Source: Allodiplogaster sudhausi
Taxonomy: Eukaryota; Nematoda; Chromadorea; Rhabditida; Diplogasteridae
DNA length: 64,000 nucleotides
Direction of reading: 5' to 3'
NCBI GenBank assembly: GCA_945643635.1
Contig: CALZFC010000256.1
Span: forward strand, 2,527,501-2,591,500
Shown: one piece after another, positions 32,801 to 41,109 of the stretch
Layout: the number at the start of each line of letters is the position of its first letter
How positions within the stretch are numbered: the first letter of the stretch is position 1
The notes under the pieces: generated by a model
Seen by the model: only the letters and a program-made list of their open reading frames with translations
Database searches by the model: none
What the model was told of the DNA's origin: nothing
Translations under genes and position numbers: made by a program

Positions 32801-33733
32801 ACGTGTGATAACATCATAATAACAGAGAACTCGCTGAGTGGAAATGCCGTATGCATAGTCCACACCGGCAACAACAACGGAACGACGGCGTTCCGTTCTA
32901 TCGGCCTTCTCCTCCTCCGTCTCGAAGGAGGGGTTCCAGGCGGCCTCAGATACGAGAGAGGTGGAAGGGGGAGGAAGAGGTGGGTTGGAAGGAGGGGGAA
33001 CGGAGGCAGCCCCGCGAGAAGGAGAAAGGGTGGGAGCAGTCATTTCAACGTCTAACTCGGTGCTAGCGGGAACGGGAGCAGAGAGGAAAGCATCAAAACG
33101 CGAAAGAAGATCAAAATGGGCTGCCTCCAGAGTGGAGATTCGTTTCTCCTTCTCGGCCAGGAGAGTGGAAAGGGAATGGATGTCGTCGTCCTTGGCAGAG
33201 AGGGCGACGACCAGGGCGTTGACTTTCTGGGCCATGAGGTGGATGAGTTCGTCTTCGCTTGCCTCGTCGCCAACGGAGCCGCCATCAGCTCGAATCCGCT
33301 TGCGGCGGTTCTGGAATCGATCGGCAAACGAGACCAGAGGAGAGACAGTCTTGGGAGGGTCAGAAGAAGAAGAGTCCAGACCAGACATAACTCATAAAGG
33401 GCCTAAGTAGATCACGTATTTCCCTGGCCCAAGGGTACTAGTTGAGTTGGATGACGAAAGGAGAGAGAGAGGAAGCTCGTATACGGCAAGAGGTAACCTT
33501 AGAAAGTGCCTTTGGAGACTTGGGAAGGCCTGAGGAAAAGGACTGTAAACACACACAGGACTTGAGATAACCAATAAATGAATAACAAATATTTGTGATT
33601 GGCTAACATTTAGGCTCCTTTTTTCTTTTTATTAGCTTTTTTCTCTGGGAGAACAAAACGTGAGATTCGCTCTTTTCAGATGAAGAAGCTGCTTGGATAC
33701 AAGCCGGCTGCCCCGGGATCCGAAAAGTCTTAA
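20856..33733 (+). CDS. snap-29: SNAP-29-type t-SNARE (Qbc SNARE)
   Basis: Supplies two SNARE helices to fusion complexes in endosomal, autophagic and secretory traffic. Exons: 20856-20910, 21031-21100, 27865-27949, 28154-28290, 28447-28543, 28771-28894, 29165-29307, 33680-33733; 254 residues (human 258). The N-terminus 'MASRNPFDDGYD' has the NPF motif of SNAP-29. The first SNARE motif spans about residues 40-105 ('STERSKKHLINSEQIGVATA'), the second about 185-245 ('LGTEIEDQNRMLDRIQNKAE'). There are no cysteines, so no palmitoylation anchor, as expected for SNAP-29 rather than SNAP-25. The exon 2/3 join across 6.8 kb gives 'ELEKIMQESLDS' in perfect phase. The donor of exon 5 (28543) is the least certain. 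Two large mobile elements sit in introns 2 and 7 without touching exons. Confidence 0.93.
21260..21800. repeat. Left subterminal repeats of the SNAP-29 intron element
   Basis: Many short degenerate copies of TTTGCCAA/TTGGCAA and GACGGCTGTCAAAATTGGC in both orientations. The same vocabulary occurs at 27040-27720. Confidence 0.6.
21955..22148 (-). pseudogene. Exon-like gene fragment, unidentified (minus strand)
   Basis: Read on the minus strand after an acceptor at about 22149 the sequence encodes 'GRVVLLSGYDNAIADAVKTI' and continues open to a stop near 21977. Codon composition and the intact acceptor suggest a captured coding exon. I do not recognise the source. Confidence 0.35.
22223..22537. 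repeat. Minisatellite, 32-bp unit, about 10 copies
   Basis: Unit CAGTTTTGACTATACTACCG plus TACTATATCTTT. Copies differ by single substitutions, and the second copy is 4 bp shorter. Confidence 0.95.
22640..24170. repeat. Diverged tandem units of roughly 430 bp
   Basis: At least two clear units (about 23340-23735 and 23790-24160) and one or two more decayed ones upstream. Each pairs an AT-rich stretch (ACAAAAGTTTCGC..., CCCAAAAA-GCAT, TTACCTTGATTTT) with a GC-rich block of about 80 bp near 22725, 23660 and 24075. A C-run lies at 22643-22657. The GC-rich blocks may be remnants of a coding exon, but no protein is recognised. Confidence 0.55.
24378..24418. repeat. Perfect 13-bp inverted repeat
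   Basis: Arms TTGCACGGTTCAC and GTGAACCGTGCAA separated by 15 bp. Further partial GTGCA-containing copies follow to 24525. Confidence 0.8.
25461..25579 (+). pseudogene. Exon-like gene fragment, unidentified
   Basis: Flanked by an acceptor (CTTTCAG) and a plausible donor (AAGAG|GTTTTT). Encodes 'FVTGDLSFNILAGVLKQLQE' followed by an acidic run and 'WKGDTPTAGSLKR'. Looks like one captured exon. Source not recognised; it does not join in phase to the Rpt1 fragment downstream. Confidence 0.4.
25845..26036. mobile_element. Small foldback/MITE-like repeat
   Basis: Inverted arms of about 55 bp with TATACGGTATATG and TTGCTCCAAAC shared between 25845-25905 (+) and 25975-26036 (inverted), around an AT-rich centre. 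No coding capacity. Confidence 0.7.
26154..26242 (+). pseudogene. Fragment of proteasome ATPase Rpt1 gene
   Basis: After an intact acceptor (TTGACAG) the exon reads 'EGVRVCVDLNKYQIHLLLPF' then 'KIDPSVT', matching the segment just before the AAA module of Rpt1 (26S proteasome regulatory subunit 7). A one-base loss at the expected Thr-Met-Met turns the next codon into TGA. Changes at family-conserved positions (Gly to Cys in 'RVGVD', Pro to Leu in 'LPLPPK') agree with decay. The rest of Rpt1 is absent from the window, so this is a transposed or retained fragment. Confidence 0.75.
26367..26746 (+). pseudogene. Two further exon-like fragments
   Basis: 26367-26460 is bounded by TTTCAG and AG|GTTATG; one frame reads 'VASTAWTCRGVPPEMDNRGQ'. 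26638-26740 is open to a stop in two frames: one Gly/Pro-rich ('RRGFFGGDVDDGSGSGEPGY'), one hydrophobic. GC content is well above the surrounding element. Source genes not recognised. Confidence 0.3.
27040..27720. repeat. Right subterminal repeats, with 3 x 30-bp tandem copies
   Basis: Degenerate TTGCCA/GACGGC-type repeats mirroring the left end. Within them 27137-27226 holds three identical 30-bp copies of CTTGCCACTTTTGAAGGGTC plus AAAAATTTGG. Confidence 0.8.
29484..32360 (-). CDS. LINE ORF2: endonuclease and reverse transcriptase
   Basis: 958 residues. The N-terminal APE-type endonuclease is seen in 'ISLFNVRSIVNKTAELANVL', 'IIAIVESWLSS', 'ILGDLNFPELSW' and 'ASSDHNSV'. The reverse transcriptase follows: 'NYRPVSITCMFSRLFEKLIC', 'LPDEQFGFRRKRS', 'VVYFDHAKAFDRVSH', 'GIPQGTVIGPLLFIIYTADL', and the catalytic 'CFADDLKIF'. 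The C-terminus ends in a domain with 'RDLGIIIEDRLSF' and 'NRILSLPSLKARRED' typical of jockey/CR1-superfamily elements; no RNase H is seen. The frame is uninterrupted. It makes the nick and cDNA for target-primed reverse transcription. Confidence 0.95.
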   Translation of the reverse strand: MASQRRSPSFFFLPLASSPLQLSSAIRRSNLLSHCKVPVDVCKISLFNVRSIVNKTAELANVLNQSFGIIAIVESWLSSKYPDSFILAGNSNYNVYRTDRPRRKGGGVCLLVHSAISCKIILSSSTAGSFDLLAVDSSFNGGLVRIITVYRAPSSSAEGNSSLINSLRDLSSFAHPTIILGDLNFPELSWSIPSSPPVGSVPAQAKLFLDFTSTAFFAQLTPSFTCNSHVLDLILCNTPNLLSNVSVCPPFASSDHNSVTADLSLSFPFPTFTYIKDFSRCDYAAANNFLLSFNFPTAHSTITSIDTMYSQLISALQATESLFVPYKKVSINGDRLPDHILRLQRTRYRLWLQSLTIKSPASVLNFKIANDRYNKSADKYSRNVEKHIVASKNTSTFFRYIRNKTSSRPRGVDTLTDHLGNDCFSDLDKAELLSLKFSCAFTLDNGILPPFSTPTSRSPFNFVFARHEICRAIETWSNSSCITPDHFNIRLIKNLAIPISESLEYIFNFSLVSSTVPSIWKHSIVVPIKKKPPFSDPTNYRPVSITCMFSRLFEKLICRRLSSWCDLNNILPDEQFGFRRKRSIEFQLLDCLERWTHSLHQGHATDVVYFDHAKAFDRVSHPKLIYKLKCLSFPPVIVNWLANFLDNRSFAVRVGRTLSSPRPVISGIPQGTVIGPLLFIIYTADLPPLVSAQGATSRCFADDLKIFRSFPPSHNNPDLQSAIDVVSLWADTWQLPLAPDKCFVLHIGRTNPRIAYTLSGTPFSSIVSIRDLGIIIEDRLSFSLHCNKIANSALAKAYLILRALRTCNKSVLLSAYTIYIRSILENCTTVYSPHLLKDIRVLEKVQNYFTRVIFRRCYGYSALSVPPSEERNRILSLPSLKARREDFDFTLARRLIFGHRKLSLSHPHHFYFRNSRTRGLSFKLAYPTSRLKARSHSFFIRAAKLFNSIASNKPSLVL
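32294..33388 (-). CDS. LINE ORF1 protein
   Basis: 364 residues, starting 'MSGLDSSSSDPPKTVS'. A predicted coiled coil lies at about residues 50-100 ('HSLSTLLAEKEKRISTLEAA'), followed by a Pro/Ser-rich linker, a central conserved segment ('RRRSVVVAGVDYAYGISTQR', 'VVLPNYAAQEEMIRKAPRL') and a Pro/Arg/Asn-rich basic tail. Such ORF1 proteins bind element RNA and form particles. No CCHC knuckle is seen. It ends inside the start of ORF2. Confidence 0.85.
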   Translation of the reverse strand: MSGLDSSSSDPPKTVSPLVSFADRFQNRRKRIRADGGSVGDEASEDELIHLMAQKVNALVVALSAKDDDIHSLSTLLAEKEKRISTLEAAHFDLLSRFDAFLSAPVPASTELDVEMTAPTLSPSRGAASVPPPSNPPLPPPSTSLVSEAAWNPSFETEEEKADRTERRRSVVVAGVDYAYGISTQRVLCYYDVITRMLDFLDVSVVPVAVYPLPSRGSRTARLKVVLPNYAAQEEMIRKAPRLSQSDDFFRISVRPSLTLAQRGIKPSAPRPRLDYSKFFRHPRPLSQANLGRPTNTVPIQPPPQYRRPAIPRNRNPSFTIPPLSSYQQHRSAAPASPSPYNLWHRNAGPPPSSFYHWPPLHYN

Positions 33734-34905
33734 CTCCCTCAAGAAGTCATCATCCATCTATCTACTCGCATTCCTTCCACAAGCTCCGCCCACCCGTCCG
33801 GCATGAGGCTGCGCCCCCTTTTGTATTATTAGACTCGAAGCTTTTTGCATGGATTTCTCGGATCGCGCAATGCGTCTTCCATAAATTTCTGTATTCATTT
33901 TTCTCTTCTCTTTCTGAATGACATGGAAAGGGAATAGGTGAGATTTTGCTGGTTTCTCTTGTGTATGCTAGTCGATTTGCAATGGAGAAGGGGGGAAAAG
34001 ATGCTATTGAAAAAATGACGTTTACGTCTCTTTGTATAGGGATTTACTTATATGTCGCTACTCCCAATGATTCACATCATATTTGAGCTGCAGAGCTATC
34101 ATTCATTATATGCATATGAGAAGAAAATGAGCAAATAAGCAATAAAAGCAAGTAGATCTGCTGGCATTTTGGAGGCGAAAGGGTGAAACGAGTAGGTTCT
34201 GTCTGTGTGTTCTTTGGTAGAAGGTGTATATTGTGAATAGAAGTTCCGCCTCAACAGTTATTATTCATTCTCCTCTCATCGTTTCAAGCACTTTCATCGC
34301 CGTCTGTGATTGCGTCCGCGTCGATATATTGTATGACCTCGCTAAAATCTCTGCTTTCTCAATGAAGCTTCTCTATCGCGACTCGTGGTTCTATCTGCAA
34401 TGGGAAACGGTGGTCCACGAGGCCATTAGTACACCCACACAGGGTGGATCGAAAGGTCATTCTGGGAAATGTTGGAACGGAATGGAGCCAAAGGGTGATT
34501 TCTTCACTTTATCTTCTCAATAAGCAATACATCGTAAGAATAAGGAAATTGTAGACATGGTTTTCACAAATACATTCAAATAGTTCTCCCTGGATCAATA
34601 GCACTCTGGCGAAAGAATGGAACCAGTGCCAGTGTGAAAGATAGATCCAAGTGCGAATAAGACAATGCATAAATACACATTCTGCAACCCATACCTTAAA
34701 TAAATAGACATTACGAACAAGATACTTGGCAATTAGCCAATATGGCCGTGGCGACAATCTTCTGTGGGATAGGAACTCGTTGAGCTACATTCACTACGTA
34801 CTATATAGATTACTTTTTTACAGCAGATGGACTACTATTGTTATGGGTACTCTGAACTGAGGTACTACATGGGAATCCCCTTAGAGGAGTACTCCTATCC
34901 ACTCC
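33734..34905. other. Intergenic between SNAP-29 and ETF-QO genes
   Basis: The 3' ends of both genes face each other. Contains 3'UTR-like AT-rich sequence; no coding exon or repeat of note. Confidence 0.5.
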
Positions 34906-35078
34906 TTACATTCCCGAGTACTTGGGTCCTTCTCCGCCCTGAGGGGTGACCCAGTTGATGTTCTGAGTCACGTCCTTGATGTCGCACGTCTTGCAGTGGA
35001 TGCAGTTCTGCGCGTTGATCTGCAGACGCTGCGTCTGACCAGAGGGGTCCGACTCGGAGGGTACGAATTCGTAGACAC

Positions 35079-35134
<56 letters not shown>

Positions 35135-37253
35135 TATGAGAGAGAGATTAGAGAGAAAGGAAACGAGGGAGAGAAAGAGAGATACAGAGATTGAGAGAAG
35201 CAATAAGTAAGAATGAGCATATGTTCCAACCTGCAGGGCAGAATCGAGCCTCTGGACCGGCATACTTGTTCAGATTCACGTCGACTGGGACAGTGTCATC
35301 CTGGAAAGGGTTATGTATTTATGGTGCGCTAAGGTACAGTAACCAGCCAACAAGAATCAACAACGTTATTAATCCAGCAGAATCTATCGTTAATCATCGT
35401 AAAGCTTATGTCTAATATTTGTTCCAAGGGGATTGAACTATGCTTGTATACAAATTGAATTACATCTCAAAAGCAATACTCATTTAAAAAAGTAGCCTTG
35501 AGCGTGAGATGAGCTGGCTGATTCTCTTCGTGATTAGTGGCGGTGAGCGAGACCGAGGTCAGGTGGTCGAAGGTCAACTGGCCGTCCGGCTTTGGATACT
35601 CGATGGGAGAGTGCTTCTCCTGGCAATGGGCGGAACATTTAAATAAATATTCATATAAAAAACAATTTCGGGTGAAATTTATTAACTTGTTCAAAGCAAC
35701 CATAAATTTGACTTCAAATGAAAAATAATTTATTTGGACTTTTTAATCAAATCTGCCCGCTGAAGTCCTCGCACTATTCTCCGGGCCCACTTGCCGGCCC
35801 CTCTCCCCATTCTCCGGCCCATTCACCTTGGCCTCAGTCTTGGCGTTGTCGGGCTTGCCGTGCTGAAGTGTCCAGGGCTCCTTGCCACGGCCGATCACGA
35901 AGAAGAGGCCAGTATAAGCCATGCCACCCAGCCAGCCTAAGAATATGCATTTTAATCTAGTATTTCATCTCCTTTAAAGATGTGATAACAAAAATTCACC
36001 TTTTCTGCTGGCTATTTGGTAAATTAATATAATTTTTTTGCAAGACAAATAGAAAATATAATTCCGATGTGAATATATAACACGAATTCAAACCAAGGGA
36101 AGTGTTGAATGAGGGCCGAATGTTCCTGGATGCCTTGAGTTCCTTGAGCACGTAGCTCTCCTCGAGGGCAGGCCGGTACTCTTCAGGGTTGATGGCTGAG
36201 CAAGGAAAAGCAGATAATCTATTTCATTCTGTTTATACACTTTAACTCCATTCTCTTCTCTCTCTCTCTTCCTCTTTCTCTCTCTCCACAAACTCGTCTC
36301 TGTCTCCAGCTTGGGGAAGATGGTCTCAGCAGCGACCATGCCACTCTTCATCGCGACGTGCGTTCCCTTCAGTTTGGAGACGTTGAGGAAGCCGGCCGAG
36401 CAGCCGACAAGAAGACCGCCTGAGCAGTCAATTTTTCTTATCTACTTTTATACTTGAATCTCACAACCATCTCGCTCAATATATCTTATTTCTTGCGATG
36501 TATTGAACACATAAGGAAGCAAGGCAGGGTGCAGGTCTCACGGTTTAAATATTGAAACTGAAAAGATGGGAATATTTAGATATTTAGGCCTAGCATCAGT
36601 AAGTGGCTCAGGAAAAGAATAATGCCATGGGCACCTTCTTGTAAAACATAGTCAAAATACCGCTCTTTCGCATCCTTCTCCAAGTCGGATCTAGTTGAAT
36701 TTTCTTGCTTCAAAAGAGCACAGTTCGACCGCCGTAAGCGCTCTACCATAACCCCCTACCGTACCTGGGAAGCTGAGCTTCGGCACCGTCTGGTAGCCGC
36801 CTTCGTTCAGCGCACGCGCACCGTAGCCAATTCGCTTGCCGCCTTCAAGCTGCTTCCGGATGGATGGGTGGGTCTTGTACCTGAAGAGGAGGGAGGAAGG
36901 TTGGTGAGAGGCAGATTTAGAAGAAGGAAGACAGCTAGAGAGAGAGAGAGAGCGAGAAAGGAGGAGAAAGAGAGAGAGAGTGTGAGAGAAAAGTCTAATT
37001 AGTTAATTTCGAATGTGGAAAAAAATTAAATAATGGGAAGTGGAAATAATGCAAGTAACGAAATAATTTTTTTTTACTAATTTCAAATTACAATACCATG
37101 TTGACCCAGTATAAACTGACTTCTGGAACTCTAAGTAGGGGTTGATGTACGGGTTGCGGTAGTCCAGAGCAACCACGAAGCCAATGGAGACCAATGCCTG
37201 GCCGTCATCCTCTATGTGGTACAGGAAGGAACCGCCATACTGGTCGCGGGGCT

Positions 37254-37284
<31 letters not shown>

Positions 37285-38962
37285 TATATAGAGGTAGAGA
37301 AAGAGAGAGAGAGAGAGAGACAGAGAGACAGAGAGACAGAGAATATAGAACTTGAGGGAGAGGAGAGACAGAGAGACATTTGGCGAGGGCAAGAGAGCGA
37401 TATCAGAAAGAGTGAGCGGATGATATAATAGCGAAATACAAAACCAATTTAGAGAAAAGTAAGAGCTGGAGGGCGTACCAGAGGCCATCCAAGAGTGTGC
37501 TCGATGTAGCCCGGTCGATGCTTGGCCGGGTCGATCTGCCAGAGTTCCTTCAGGCCGATGCCGTAGGACATCTCGTGGATGCGCAGCGAGAACTTATCCA
37601 TCACCTAGCAAATGTCGTTTGGAATATTCGAAACACGATTAGAATACAGAACATTTGGAATATTCCAAATGCTCCCACAAATAATTAGAATATTCCATTC
37701 TTTGCTTAGAATATTCTACGTTTCAGTTAGTAAGCATTTCCAAAATAACAAAATACGGTAGCTTGAACTCTGCTCACCTGCTTCGAGAGATGGCCACGGC
37801 AGCCTTCAGCAAAGATGGTGCATTTGGCATGAAGTTCCATGCCTCGTTCGAAGCTTTCCTAGAGAAGAAGAAATGTTCCTTCCGTACTTTTCAGGTAATA
37901 AATATACCAACATTACAAATATTTACAGTCTCAAGAGAACAAGTTCCATATTAATTAAGTCGCTTAATTGATTTAGTTTTAATCACTAGCCTTGGGTGAG
38001 CCGTCCTTTGCAATACCGACATCGTTCGTAGCGATTCCCTTGACACTTCCGTCGTCGTTGTAGAGGATCTGTTAAAGGGAAGTCGCACGCTCTAACAGCT
38101 CGACTTCTTTTATAAACGATGATGGTTAAGAAGATAATGAACAAGTCATCCTCAACTCGTCGCTCCCATTCAGCTTTGATTTTGCAATAAACATTAGAAT
38201 AAAAGTTACGGTAATGACCGTAAATCGATCGAACCTCAGAGCCGGCATATCCGGGGTAGATCTCAACACCGGCTGCCTCGGCCTGCTCGCCCAGCCAATT
38301 CACCACGTGTCCGAGGCGAACAATGTAGTTTCCTGACAATCAGAGAGAATCAGAGAGATTCAGTCAATTAGAATATACCTAAACCCTGATAAATAGTTTT
38401 AAAACCCGTTTAAATAATTTAAAAAAAAACCAGTATTTAGTTAGCAACACAGTAGTTTGATATTGATATGAAGAAATCGTAACAGTGACACCCACCGTGA
38501 TTCGCAAGTGGAATTCCCGGAAAGATAGGCACCGGATAGCGGCCATTCTCCGTCAGGATTCCGATCGATTCGGACTGGAAACATATTATCATCATGAAAA
38601 TCGAAATAATCCTCATCAATATTTATTAATTTATAATAATACAATAAAATAGCTTTTCAAGGTAAAATTACTATTAAGGATACTAAATTAGTATAGAAAA
38701 AAAATAATTTTTTTCCACCTACCGTAACCTTCTGATGAACAGGAGCGCCCTTGTCTTTCCAGTCGGGAATCAGCTCATCCAGCGCCTTCGTCTCGATCAC
38801 GGCACCCGAGAGGGTGTGGGCGCCCAGCTCGGACGCCTTCTCCACAACGCAGACACGCACTTCTGGAAGCAAGGGAAGGGTTTAGAAGGAGGGTAGAGAG
38901 AGAGAGAGAGCGAGAGAGAGAGAGAGAGATAGAGGGAGAGGGATATAAAAAGAGAGAGAAAA

Positions 38963-39017
<55 letters not shown>

Positions 39018-39737
39018 GAGAGAGAGACGGCTGGGAAGTAAACTCATAATTCTCGTAAAACTCGAAATAATCGGAGAAAATATTTATGCTAGTACTAATA
39101 TCAAATCATGATTCATGCAATCCACCGATGAACTAAAAAAGACAACAACGATGATAACAAAAAAAAGTACAAAAGAAGTAAGAGCAGCGAACAAAGAATA
39201 GAAACAAAAGTATTATTCATTTTCTCTCTCTCTCTCTCTCTCTCCTCTTACCCTTGTTGTTCTTCTCAGCCAGCTGCCTCAGTCGGATAGCCGCGGAGAG
39301 TCCAGCCGGTCCTCCTCCCACAATCACGACGTCATACTCATCGGCGACACGCGCCATGTCAACATCCTTCCAGCGAGGGTCACTTGCGCGATCCTGTGCG
39401 GAAAAAAAGTAAATGGATTACGAAAATGAACTTTGTAGTCAAACGATAATCGTCACAAATCCCACCGTAGAAATTTGTCATTGCAATAAGAGTAGAAGAA
39501 AGTGGGACATAACTAAATTGTCTTTTTATGACGATTCTCAGGAATATCCTTATCATGATTGAATTCCATCATTTTATTTAATTTCCAGCCTTTATATCTT
39601 TTTTGGAAGAAAACATTTTAAGTAAAATTTAAAAAAAAAACCTTGATTGTGTAGTGCGTGGTGGTCCATTTGCCGTTGACGACGTTGCGCAGCTGGCGCG
39701 TGAGACGGAGCGAAGCACGCGCTACCGATGTGTGCAT
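34906..39737 (-). CDS. let-721: Electron transfer flavoprotein-ubiquinone oxidoreductase (ETF-QO/ETFDH)
   Basis: Inner-membrane flavoprotein passing electrons from ETF (fatty acid and amino acid oxidation) to ubiquinone. Sixteen exons: 39737-39642, 39393-39252, 38862-38723, 38574-38496, 38332-38235, 38068-37991, 37858-37778, 37604-37479, 37251-37121, 36880-36765, 36419-36294, 36195-36094, 35936-35827, 35619-35497, 35300-35231, 35078-34906; 596 residues. It has a basic targeting N-terminus, the FAD dinucleotide fold '[20 protein letters not shown]', '[19 protein letters not shown]', '[20 protein letters not shown]', '[12 protein letters not shown]', '[20 protein letters not shown]', and the [4Fe-4S] ligands 'FCPAG' and '[12 protein letters not shown]'. 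The ending 'GPKYSGM' resembles human 'GPAYNGM'. Introns 6 and 14 start GC (AAG|GCTAGT, AAG|GCTACT). Name given by homology. Confidence 0.96.
37612..37725. repeat. GAATATTC-type repeats in ETF-QO intron 7
   Basis: Five copies of GGAATATTC/GAATATTCC or close variants at about 10-35 bp spacing. Confidence 0.6.
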
Positions 39738-41109
39738 GGGCTGTGCGTGAGGCTCAATTACAAGACAATCTACCTTTGGGATATTCCAAGAATTTACATT
39801 CGAATATTCTAAAACAATCACACCTTCAACATCGCCGCTCGAATATTCAAACATTTGAAATATATTTAGAAAAAAAAACGAGACCACAACGGTTTCTTCC
39901 TATTGTGCACACTTTGTTCTTTCTTTCGCTCATTAGAGCCGAAACAAAATAGGAGAGGAAAGAGAAATAGGAAGAGAGAGATAACGAGAGATAACAATAG
40001 AAAGGAAGACTTGAGCCAGAAACAGCGTGACAGAGAGCGAGATAGAGAGTGATAGTGATAGAGAGAGAGAAAGAAAGAGAGAGAGAGCGCAGCGATAAAG
40101 AAATGGAGAGAGTGCGTTGCGAGATTCAAAGAACGCCCAAATATCGGCCGTATGCACACAGGGCAAAGTGTAAAGTACGCATCAATTGAAAGACATTGGA
40201 CAGTGGAGAGAGCATCTGAGAAAAATAGAGGTAGCAAAAAATAGAGAGAAAGAGAGAGAGAGAGAGAGTGAGTGAGTGAGAGCGGGAGAGGGAATTAGAA
40301 AGAGGGATAGGGCGAGACAGGCAAAGACCAGCTAGCACATGGTCTAAACAGCCGGTTTTTGAGGTTGGCCGCCCTTATTGTAAGAAAAAGCTGTGCCATA
40401 CGTCATTAAAGCGCTTTACTGCACACGTGCCTGTAAACCTTGGAAGTCAAAGGTCTCATAACTTGTCGCCGCCCTCATAGTGACAGCATAGTTCTCAAAT
40501 GACTGGCAAGATAAACTTCATGGAACTGAAACCTGAGGAAAAGTCAAACATTCTTGAATTCCTTAGATATAGAAAGGCGACTTTATTCAGACGGCAATGA
40601 AAAGCGAGAGAACGTGTTGCACAACCAATCACGACCAAGCCAAATGCACAAAATGATAGAAAAGGAAAATGCCAACTGAAAAAAGAGCATTTGGTGACTA
40701 ATAATCCAGAGTACAAGAGGAAAAGTGGAGATCAAGTTCATAATCAATAGTGCAAAATACTTTTGGGTTGTGAGCGGGTTCACTTTAAAAAAATTGGAAA
40801 GGAAAGCATTTGCTCCTTCACAAGTGAAACGTATGCCGGGAAAGTTAATTGCACATTTATGCAATAAGAATGGGAAAAGCCTAGAAAAAGCGTTCAATCC
40901 GATTTAGCTAAAAACTTTTTTGTAAGAAAATATTAATTATAAATATTGTACACTGTTTACATATTCAATTATACTCTGTACGACTCTCTTTGTTCTTCAT
41001 GTTTTTCAAGAAATCAAAAAAAGAATTTCCGATAATTTCTTTTCTTTTTGAATAATGCCGTTTTTCAATCCCATATTATTGTTCAAATCTTCTAGAAACT
41101 TCCAAGATG
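39738..41109. other. Intergenic between ETF-QO and AVL9-like genes
   Basis: Upstream of ETF-QO and downstream of the AVL9-like gene. Has GAATATTC copies at 39780-39855 and GA-rich tracts at 40020-40100 and 40240-40290. Ser/Leu open frames here are low-complexity. No gene seen. Confidence 0.5.

Larger units (their letters stand above)
29370..33590 (-). mobile_element. Two-ORF non-LTR retrotransposon (LINE, CR1/jockey-like)
   Basis: Minus-strand LINE in the last intron of SNAP-29, with ORF1 (33388-32294) and ORF2 (32360-29484) overlapping by 67 bp in different frames. The 3' end carries a short tandem tail (TATAAG-type, 29370-29390 on the plus strand as CTTATA repeats) instead of poly(A). Both ORFs are intact, so insertion is probably recent. 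Exact target duplications were not resolved; both end coordinates are approximate. Confidence 0.9.

Noticed and set aside
29588..33574. Additional ORFs on both strands across the LINE
   Set aside because: Shadow frames of ORF1 and ORF2.
36088..36351. Minus ORF reading through the ETF-QO intron 36196-36293
   Set aside because: The family sequence and phase require splicing from 36294 to 36195.
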